NCBI GenBank assembly: GCA_023461115.1 | Contig: JAEWOA010000266.1 | Span: 1 to 6,406, forward strand | Direction of reading: 5' to 3' | Length of the DNA: 6,406 bases | From: Actinomycetes bacterium | Lineage (GTDB): Bacteria > Actinomycetota > Actinomycetes > Actinomycetales > Cellulomonadaceae | Notes under the pieces: model-generated | The model's input: only the letters and a program-made list of their open reading frames with translations | What the model was told of the DNA's origin: nothing | Databases searched by the model: none | Shown here: positions 1-5,178 of the stretch, one piece after another | Numbering within the stretch: the stretch's first letter is position 1 | Layout: the number at the start of each line of letters is the position of its first letter | Position numbers and translations under genes: made by a program

Positions 1-1420
1 GCGTCACGGCGCTCGCGGCGGGGTTCGGCGCGGCGGTGGGCGACGTGGCGGCGCGCGCCTCGATCTGGCGTTGGGCCTCACGGATTGCGAGCTCGGTCGA
101 CGACGCGCTCGGCGCGGTCGCGACGACGACGAGGGTCCCGAGCACCGCCAGCGCCCCGAGCGAGGCGACGACCTTCGGCGCCCGCGCGGGCCCGACGACT
201 CGCCCGACGACGGACCGAGCGCACGCCCGGAACCCGTCGCGCCGCACCGGCGCCTCGACGAGGCGGTGGCTCAGCGCCGCGAGCCCGAAGGTCAGCACCA
301 GGGCCACCAACGGCGTCCGCCACCACATCGGGGACCCCGGAGCGTCGCCGAACACGGCGCCGACCAGCAGGATCAGGGGCCAGTGCCACAGGTACAGCCC
401 GTACGACCGCTCCCCCACCCACACCGCGGGCCGCAGGCCGAGCACCCGCACGAGGGTGGGCGACGAGCGGAGCGCGCACCCGACGACCAGCGCCAACGCG
501 GCGAGCGAGCCCAGGAGGATGCCGCCGCGGTAGGCGAAGGCGGAGTCCGCCCGAAGCACGGCGAACAAGACCGCGAGGACGACGAGCCCGGCGAGCGGGA
601 CCCACTTGGCGAGACGTTCCCACCGCGGGCCCGGCACCGTCGGCGCATCGCGGCCACCTGGTCCGGTGCTCCCTGGACCCGACTGCGATGCCGCGGGCCG
701 CCCGGCCCACGCGAGCGCGGCCGCGCACCCGGCCAGCAGCCCGAAGGCGTGGGTGTCGGTGCCGTAGTACACCCGGGTCGGGTCCGAGCCGGCGGTGAAG
801 AGGAACGCCATGAGCAGCGCGGACGCCGCCGCACCGGCCGCGACGATCCACGCGCGCCGCCGCCAGGACGGCACCAGCACCAGCGACAAGACCAGGAGCA
901 CGGGCCACACCAGGTAGAACTGCTCCTCGATCGCGAGCGACCAGAACGGCTGGAACAGCTCGGGCGCGGTGGCGTCGAAGTAGCTGGAACCCGCGGCGAT
1001 CTCGAGCCAGTTGGTGGTGAAGGTCAGCGCGCCCAGGAACTGACGCTTGATCCCCACCAACAGGTCCGGCTCGACGACGCGCGCCGCGAGCACGCAGACC
1101 ACCATCACGACGACGAGCGCCGGGACGAGCCGCCGCGCGCGTCGTCGCCAGAAGTCCGTGAGCCGGGCGCGGCCGTCGCGGCTGACCTGCCGCACCAGCA
1201 GCGTGGTGATGAGGAACCCGCTGACGACGAAGAACACGTCGACGCCGAGGAACCCGCCGGGAACGGCGGAGGGCCACAGGTGGTAGGCGATTACGGCGAG
1301 GACCGCGAGCGCGCGCAGCCCGTCGAGCCCGGGGATCCGGCCGGTGGACGACGACCGCACCCGCACGCTCTCGTCGACCGCGCGCGGCTGCGGCGTGCCC
1401 CGCGCGGTGGTCGTGGTCAT
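1..1420 (-). CDS. OafA/OatA-like membrane acyltransferase (Acyl_transf_3), 3' end cut by window edge
   Basis: Multi-pass membrane O-acyltransferase, expected to move acyl (often acetyl) groups across the membrane onto a surface glycan; the acceptor cannot be told from sequence. The frame is open for 473 codons from ATG 1420 to the left edge with no stop. Family hallmarks, numbered from that ATG: GLDGLRALAVLAVIAYH with catalytic-type His47, GVDVFFVVSGFLIT (59-72), the basic FWRRRARRLVPAL (90-102), IEEQFYLVWP (164-173), YGTDTHAFGLLAG around 219-231, and GERSYGLYLWHWPL (336-349) with His346. After the last hydrophobic helix (VLGTLVVVATAP) comes a charged helix (ELAIREAQRQIEARA) and an Ala/Pro/Thr linker running off the edge. 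This layout is typical of members with a C-terminal extracytoplasmic SGNH esterase domain, as in OatA; that domain is inferred, not seen. Start: GAGGTG lies just upstream of ATG 1420, but an in-frame ATG at 1435 (five residues longer) is equally possible. It follows pcrA by about 107 nt, probably with its own promoter. Confidence 0.9.
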   Translation of the reverse strand, partial: MTTTTARGTPQPRAVDESVRVRSSSTGRIPGLDGLRALAVLAVIAYHLWPSAVPGGFLGVDVFFVVSGFLITTLLVRQVSRDGRARLTDFWRRRARRLVPALVVVMVVCVLAARVVEPDLLVGIKRQFLGALTFTTNWLEIAAGSSYFDATAPELFQPFWSLAIEEQFYLVWPVLLVLSLVLVPSWRRRAWIVAAGAAASALLMAFLFTAGSDPTRVYYGTDTHAFGLLAGCAAALAWAGRPAASQSGPGSTGPGGRDAPTVPGPRWERLAKWVPLAGLVVLAVLFAVLRADSAFAYRGGILLGSLAALALVVGCALRSSPTLVRVLGLRPAVWVGERSYGLYLWHWPLILLVGAVFGDAPGSPMWWRTPLVALVLTFGLAALSHRLVEAPVRRDGFRACARSVVGRVVGPARAPKVVASLGALAVLGTLVVVATAPSASSTELAIREAQRQIEARAATSPTAAPNPAASAVT

Positions 1421-1460
1421 GGCACCTCGCCACATGACTCGGTCCGGTTCGTCCTCGCCC

Positions 1461-1466
1461 ACGGTA
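1461..1466 (-). promoter_or_regulatory. Possible -10 element upstream of the acyltransferase gene
   Basis: On the minus strand this reads TACCGT, fitting the TAnnnT pattern of actinobacterial -10 boxes, in the 107-nt gap between the pcrA stop and the acyltransferase start. A start point about 7 nt downstream would leave a leader of roughly 20 or 35 nt, depending on which ATG is used. No convincing -35 box sits at 16-19 nt; the best is TCGTCG at 18 nt. A six-base match in GC-rich DNA is weak evidence. I see no terminator hairpin for pcrA in this gap, only a 4-bp GGAC/GTCC inverted repeat. Confidence 0.25.
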
Positions 1467-1527
1467 GGCCGCGTCACCGGGCGCCGACGAGGGGACACTC
1501 CGCGTCCGCCCGATCGCGGCCGGCTGG

Positions 1528-4023
1528 CTAGAGCTTGGTCACCGGGGAGAACCGCAGGAGCAGGCGCTTCTGGCCCTCGGTGCCGAAGTCCACCTTCACC
1601 ACCGCGTTGGGCCCGGAGCCCTCGAGCGCGATCACGGTGCCGAGCCCGTACGCGTCGTGCGTGACCTTGTCCCCGACGTCGAGCGCTGGCACGTCGCCAG
1701 CCGCCCGCGGGCTCGCGGATCCGAAGGTGGCGCCGGTCTTGGGGAGCGCGGGCCGCTCCTCGCGCTTCGGCGACGAGTAGCCCGACGAGTACCCGCCGGA
1801 CCCGGCCCGCCCGGCCCCGAAGCCCGAGCCCCACCCGCCGCGCAGCGACGACGTCGAGGACTCGCGCCGCCGCCAGTCGATCAGCTCGTCGGGCACGTCG
1901 CCCAGGAACCGGCTCGGGGGGAACTCGTTGGGCACGCCCCACGCGGTGCGCACTGCGGCGCGCGACACGTACAGCCGCTCGCGCGCGCGGGTCAGCCCGA
2001 CGTACGCGAGCCGCCGCTCCTCGGCCAACTGGTCCGGGTCGGACAGCGAGCGCATGTGCGGGAACGTGCCGTCCTCCATGCCGGTGAGGAACACCACCGG
2101 GAACTCCAGCCCCTTGGCGGTGTGGAGCGTCATGAGGGTGACGACGCCGGGCTCCGGCTTGTCGTCGGCCGGCTCGTCGGCGCCGTCCGGTGTGGGGATC
2201 TGGTCGGAGTCCGCGACGAGGGACACGCGCTCCAGGAAGTCCGCCAGGTCGCCCTCGGGATCGCTGGCCTCGAACTCGGTGGCCACCGCGTGGAGCTCGG
2301 CCAGGTTCTCGACGCGCGGCGCGTCCTGCGGGTCCTCGCTCGCGCGCAGCTCTGCCAGGTAGCCGGACCGGTCGAGTACGGCGCCCAGCACCACGGACGG
2401 GCCCGCCGACGCCGCCAACTCGCGCAACCCGTCCATGAGCTCCGCGAACGCGCGCAGCCCGACGAGCGCGCGCGTCCCGAGCCCCGGCACCTCGTCGAGC
2501 CGCTCGAGCGCCGCGCCGAACGAGATCCGCTCGCGCTCGGCGTAGGTCGCGACCATCGCCTCGGACCGCTCACCGAGCCCGCGCTTGGGCACGTTGAGGA
2601 TGCGGCGCAGGCTCACGTCGTCGTCCGGGTTGGCCACGGCCCGCAGGTAGGCGATCGCGTCCTTGATCTCGCGCCGCTCGTAGAACCGCGTGCCGCCCAC
2701 CAGCTTGTAGGGCAGCCCGACGCGCACGAGCGCGTCCTCGATCACGCGAGACTGCGCGTTGGCCCGGTAGAAGATCGCGACGTCGCCCGGCCGCACGCCC
2801 GCGCTGTCCCCGAGCCGGTCAATCTCCTCGACGACGAACCGCGCCTCCTCCCGCTCGTCGTCCGCGACGTACGCGACGATCTGCGCGCCCGCGCCGGACG
2901 CGGTCCACAGGTTCTTGGCCCGGCGGCCGGAGTTGCGGCTGATCACCGCGTTGGCGGCCGTGAGGATCGTCTGCGTCGAGCGGTAGTTCTGCTCGAGCAG
3001 GATCGTGCGCGCGTCCGGGTAGTCGGCCTCGAACTCCAGGATGTTGCGGATGTTCGCGCCGCGGAACGCGTAGATGGACTGGTCGGCGTCGCCGACCACC
3101 GTGAGCTCGCCGTGCGGCACGTCGTCGGCCTGCGCGCCGTGCCCGACGAGCTCGCGCACCAGCACGTACTGCGCGTGGTTGGTGTCCTGGTACTCGTCGA
3201 CGAGCACGTGCCGGAACCGCCGCCGGTAGTGCTCGGCCACCGCGGGGAACGCCTGCAGCAGCTCGACTGTCCGCATGATGATGTCGTCGAAGTCCAGCGC
3301 GTGCGCCTGGCGCAACCGCTGCTGGTAGCGCGTGTAGACCTGCGCGAGCGCGGTGTCGAAGTCGTTGGCCGCGCCGCCGCCCGAGGTGCGCGCGAACTCG
3401 TCGGGGCCGACCAGCTCGTCCTTGAGCGACGAGATCTTGGAGGCCAGCGCCTTGGCCGGGTACTTCTTGGGGTCGAGGTCCAGCTCGCGCGCCACCAGGG
3501 TCAGCAACCGCTGCGAGTCGGCCGCGTCGTAGATCGAGAACGACGAGCGCAGCCCGAGCGTCGCGGCCTCACGCCGCAGGATCCGCACGCACGCGGAGTG
3601 GAACGTGGACACCCACATGTGGTGGGCCGCAGGACCGACGAGCGCCGCGACGCGCTCACGCATCTCCGCGGCGGCCTTGTTGGTGAACGTGATCGCGAGG
3701 ATCTCCCCCGCGCGCGCCCGCCGGAGCGCGAGCAGGTGCGCGATCCGGTGCGTCAGCACCCGCGTCTTGCCCGAGCCTGCGCCCGCGACGATCAGCAGCG
3801 GCCCGCCTTCGTGCACCACGGCCTCGCGCTGCTGCGGGTTCAGGCCCTCGAGCAGCGCGTCTGCGCGGGCACGTCGCTCGGCGTCGCGCTCGTCGCGCGC
3901 GCGGTCCTCGTCGTCCTCGTCGCGCGGCGCGACGACCCGCGGCAGGCCCGACGGGTCGCGGTCGGCGGTGTGGCGGGCGGACGAGGGGACGGGGAGCGCG
4001 AGGTTCTCGAACAGTGACGTCAT
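1528..4023 (-). CDS. pcrA: ATP-dependent 3'-5' DNA helicase PcrA/UvrD1 (SF1A)
   Basis: Cytoplasmic SF1A helicase that unwinds DNA in nucleotide excision repair and at stalled replication or transcription complexes. The 831 residues carry every motif: Q motif LNPQQREAV (61-69), Walker A GAGSGKT (81-87), Ia TFTNKAAAEM (112-121), II VDEYQDTN (275-282), III GDADQSIYAFRGA (311-323), IV EQNYRST (344-350), V TLHTAKGLEF (632-641) and VI EERRLAYVGLTRAR (668-681). Domain 2B lies about 450-570. A Gly/Ser/Tyr-rich linker (725-755) leads to a Tudor-like C-terminal domain (780-831; VGDKVTHDAYGLGTV), which in PcrA homologues binds RNA polymerase. Before the Q motif is a charged extension of about 60 residues, likely disordered, with an acidic/basic stretch at 34-54. 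Start: an in-frame TAG at 4036-4038 lies only four codons upstream with no other start codon between, so ATG 4023 is the most upstream start. Its only Shine-Dalgarno-like signal is GGA at 4030-4032. The single cysteine is Cys145, near motif Ib; none is in 2B. Length and motifs are normal, with no sign of frameshift. Confidence 0.98.
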   Translation of the reverse strand: MTSLFENLALPVPSSARHTADRDPSGLPRVVAPRDEDDEDRARDERDAERRARADALLEGLNPQQREAVVHEGGPLLIVAGAGSGKTRVLTHRIAHLLALRRARAGEILAITFTNKAAAEMRERVAALVGPAAHHMWVSTFHSACVRILRREAATLGLRSSFSIYDAADSQRLLTLVARELDLDPKKYPAKALASKISSLKDELVGPDEFARTSGGGAANDFDTALAQVYTRYQQRLRQAHALDFDDIIMRTVELLQAFPAVAEHYRRRFRHVLVDEYQDTNHAQYVLVRELVGHGAQADDVPHGELTVVGDADQSIYAFRGANIRNILEFEADYPDARTILLEQNYRSTQTILTAANAVISRNSGRRAKNLWTASGAGAQIVAYVADDEREEARFVVEEIDRLGDSAGVRPGDVAIFYRANAQSRVIEDALVRVGLPYKLVGGTRFYERREIKDAIAYLRAVANPDDDVSLRRILNVPKRGLGERSEAMVATYAERERISFGAALERLDEVPGLGTRALVGLRAFAELMDGLRELAASAGPSVVLGAVLDRSGYLAELRASEDPQDAPRVENLAELHAVATEFEASDPEGDLADFLERVSLVADSDQIPTPDGADEPADDKPEPGVVTLMTLHTAKGLEFPVVFLTGMEDGTFPHMRSLSDPDQLAEERRLAYVGLTRARERLYVSRAAVRTAWGVPNEFPPSRFLGDVPDELIDWRRRESSTSSLRGGWGSGFGAGRAGSGGYSSGYSSPKREERPALPKTGATFGSASPRAAGDVPALDVGDKVTHDAYGLGTVIALEGSGPNAVVKVDFGTEGQKRLLLRFSPVTKL

Positions 4024-4116
4024 GGCGCGTCCAGCCTAGGCGCGCGCACCGACATCCCGGCGCCCGTCGCCCACAGGCGCGACGAGTCACGCGTCACGTG
4101 GCGACGATCCCGCTCG
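4024..4116. other. Intergenic region between the small membrane protein gene and pcrA
   Basis: This 93-nt gap is the only non-coding space upstream of pcrA. It contains the TAGGCT box described separately. It also holds a weak inverted repeat, CGTCGC (4065-4070) and GCGACG (4079-4084) with an 8-nt loop, and a short tandem repeat GTCACG/GTCACG (4086-4091 and 4093-4098) that runs into a CACGTG palindrome (4095-4100). The 6-bp stem is too short and has no T-run, so it is not a convincing terminator for the upstream gene. The repeat and palindrome could be an operator, but nothing links them to a known regulator. No LexA-type SOS box is visible in the gap. Confidence 0.4.
4033..4038 (-). promoter_or_regulatory. 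Possible -10 element of pcrA (TAGGCT), near-leaderless
   Basis: The minus strand reads TAGGCT, a common actinobacterial TAnnnT -10 form, ending 10 nt before the pcrA ATG. Initiation about 7 nt downstream would give a leader of only a few bases, which fits the poor Shine-Dalgarno signal of this gene. No TTGACA-like -35 is visible at 16-18 nt. The TAG inside this box is also the in-frame stop that bounds the pcrA start. Confidence 0.35.
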
Positions 4117-4464
4117 CTAGCGCCAGATGACCGCGATCGCGACGTTGACCGCAGTGAGCCCCGCGATCGCGCCGAGGTACCCGGTGGTGACCTTCTCGGG
4201 CCGACGCTGGCCCAGGATCACCAGCAGGGTCACCACCAGGGCGATCACGAGCTTGACCGCGATCTTGGCCATGTTGGGGTCACCGAGCTCGTCGCTCATC
4301 TCGGCGATCCCGACGATCAGGATGCCGGTCACCAGGGCGGTCAGCGCGCCGTGCAGCACGCCGGTGGCGATCTTCGGCGTCCGCAGGTTGACCAGGGTGC
4401 CGCCGAGCACGATCGCCCAGCCGATCAAGTGGAGGACGACGAGGATGTTCTTGAGCAGCTCCAT
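4117..4464 (-). CDS. Small four-helix integral membrane protein of unknown function
   Basis: A 115-residue protein that is almost entirely hydrophobic. Four membrane helices are predicted by eye at about 5-25, 33-53, 66-85 and 96-113. Short polar loops separate them, including an acidic loop EMSDELGDPN (55-64) and a basic loop QRRPEKV (86-92). The positive-inside rule favours the 86-92 loop in the cytoplasm. I do not recognise the family. Helix 1 has the pattern LHLIGWAIVLGG (His12, Gly-Gly 21-22), helix 2 carries His38, and helix 3 is preceded by Lys67 and Lys71. A His in helix 1 followed by a Trp/Gly-Gly pattern recalls CopD-like and HemJ-like small membrane proteins, but the likeness is loose and no function is assigned. 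ATG 4464 is preceded by six Gs (4466-4471), which could act as a ribosome binding site, or may be untranscribed if the gene is leaderless. It lies between the regulator's terminator hairpin and pcrA, probably a single-gene unit or one read through into pcrA. Confidence 0.8.
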   Translation of the reverse strand: MELLKNILVVLHLIGWAIVLGGTLVNLRTPKIATGVLHGALTALVTGILIVGIAEMSDELGDPNMAKIAVKLVIALVVTLLVILGQRRPEKVTTGYLGAIAGLTAVNVAIAVIWR

Positions 4465-4471
4465 GCCCCCC

Positions 4472-4501
4472 AGGGTACGGTCGAAGGCGCCGATCTGACG
4501 A
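4472..4501 (-). promoter_or_regulatory. Possible promoter of the small membrane protein gene, overlapping the hairpin
   Basis: The minus strand carries TACCCT at 4472-4477 (TAnnnT) and, 18 nt upstream, TCGTCA at 4496-4501, which matches TTGACA at four of six positions. Initiation about 7 nt beyond the -10 falls at roughly 4465, next to ATG 4464, so the mRNA would be leaderless. The -35 lies in the loop and left arm of the hairpin at 4484-4520, so terminator and promoter would share DNA. The assignment rests on motif matching only. Confidence 0.35.
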
Positions 4502-4520
4502 ACTGTCAGATCGGCGCCTT
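4484..4520 (-). terminator. Perfect 16-bp stem, 5-nt loop hairpin after the response regulator gene
   Basis: Arms AAGGCGCCGATCTGAC (4484-4499) and GTCAGATCGGCGCCTT (4505-4520) are exact reverse complements separated by GAACT. The hairpin starts inside the regulator's stop codon (TAA at 4519-4521) and ends 19 nt before the next gene's ATG. Position and stability suit an intrinsic terminator for the kinase/regulator operon. The tail on the minus strand is only TT followed by CGACCG, so it lacks a full U-tract, as many actinobacterial terminators do. Because the repeat is perfect it would form on either strand. A role as a protein-binding operator or as an mRNA 3'-end stabiliser is not excluded. 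Confidence 0.75.
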
Positions 4521-5178
4521 ACAGCAGCCGGCGCGCGGCCGCCCAGCGCGTGAGCTCGTGGCGCGACGAGAGCTGCAGCTTGCGGAGCACCGCTGACACG
4601 TGGGTCTCCACCGTCTTGATCGAGATGAACAGCTCCGAGGCCACCTCACGGTACGTGTACCCGCGCGCGATCAGCCGCATCACCTCACGCTCGCGCGCCG
4701 AGAGCCGGTCGAGCTCGTCGTCGCCCGTCGCGACGTCCCCTGCGCCCGTGCCGAACGCGTCCAGCACGAATCCCGCGAGCCGCGGGGAGAACACCGCGTC
4801 GCCGTCGGCCACGCGCCGCACCGCCGCGACGAGGTCGGGCCCGTCGATCGCCTTCGTCACGTACCCGCGCGCGCCCGCGCGGATCACCGCGACGACGTCC
4901 TCGGCCGCGTCGGACACCGAGAGCGCCAGGAACCGGGTGGACGGCGCGAGGTCGGCGCACGCGCGGATGACCTCGGCCCCACCACCACCGTCGCCGCCCG
5001 GCAGGTGCACGTCGAGCAGCACCACGGGCGGGCGCAGCTCACGCACTACGCGCACCGCGTCGTCGACGGTCGCGGCCTCCCCGACGACCCGCACCCGCGC
5101 GTCGAGCGCGGCCTTCACACCCGTGCGGAACAGGTGGTGGTCGTCGACCAGCACCACGTCGACCGGACCGTCGCTCAC
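4519..5178 (-). CDS. NarL/LuxR-family response regulator, partner of the upstream kinase
   Basis: A 219-residue DNA-binding response regulator, the expected output of the adjacent sensor kinase. The receiver domain (about 6-124) has the acidic pair Asp12-Asp13, phosphoacceptor Asp56 in VVLLDVHLPGG, Ser87 at the switch position, and Tyr106 and Lys109 in GYVTKA. The C-terminal LuxR-type helix-turn-helix (about 155-219) shows LSAREREVMRLIARGYTYREVA and ISIKTVETHVSAVLRKL, the usual recognition-helix pattern. The loop after Asp56 is glycine-rich (PGGDGGGGAEVI), slightly longer than the common PGMDGLEA. The start is GTG 5178, which shares the bases GTGA with the kinase stop and has GGGAGG at 5183-5188. 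Reading further upstream in this frame gives only low-complexity Arg/Gly sequence overlapping the kinase, so longer starts are rejected. Co-transcription and translational coupling with the kinase are likely. The stop codon runs into the terminator hairpin. Target promoters are unknown; such systems often control their own operon and envelope genes. Confidence 0.96.
   Translation of the reverse strand: MSDGPVDVVLVDDHHLFRTGVKAALDARVRVVGEAATVDDAVRVVRELRPPVVLLDVHLPGGDGGGGAEVIRACADLAPSTRFLALSVSDAAEDVVAVIRAGARGYVTKAIDGPDLVAAVRRVADGDAVFSPRLAGFVLDAFGTGAGDVATGDDELDRLSAREREVMRLIARGYTYREVASELFISIKTVETHVSAVLRKLQLSSRHELTRWAAARRLL

Noticed and set aside
1421..1527. Possible pcrA terminator or regulatory RNA in the gap before the acyltransferase
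   Set aside because: No stem longer than about 4 bp with a sensible loop was found, and no conserved RNA motif is visible.
71..1531. A 486-codon plus-strand frame and a 451-codon minus-strand frame (78-1433) over the acyltransferase
   Set aside because: Both are Arg/Gly/Pro-rich shadows. The correct minus-strand frame from 1420 shows clear Acyl_transf_3 motifs and membrane helices and lacks a stop only because the window ends.
1657..4017. A 786-codon open frame on the plus strand, antisense to pcrA
   Set aside because: Its product is Arg/Val/Leu/His-rich with no recognisable domain and mirrors the helicase codons. Long antisense frames are expected when third positions are almost always G or C.
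4003..4020. TCGAAC at the start of pcrA as a possible LexA/SOS box
   Set aside because: Only the left half-site matches the actinobacterial TCGAAC-N4-GTTCGA pattern; the right half (ACGTCA) does not fit, and the site lies inside the coding region.
4065..4084. Inverted repeat CGTCGC/GCGACG as a terminator of the small membrane protein gene
   Set aside because: Only 6 bp with an 8-nt loop and no T-run; such repeats occur by chance in this GC-rich sequence.
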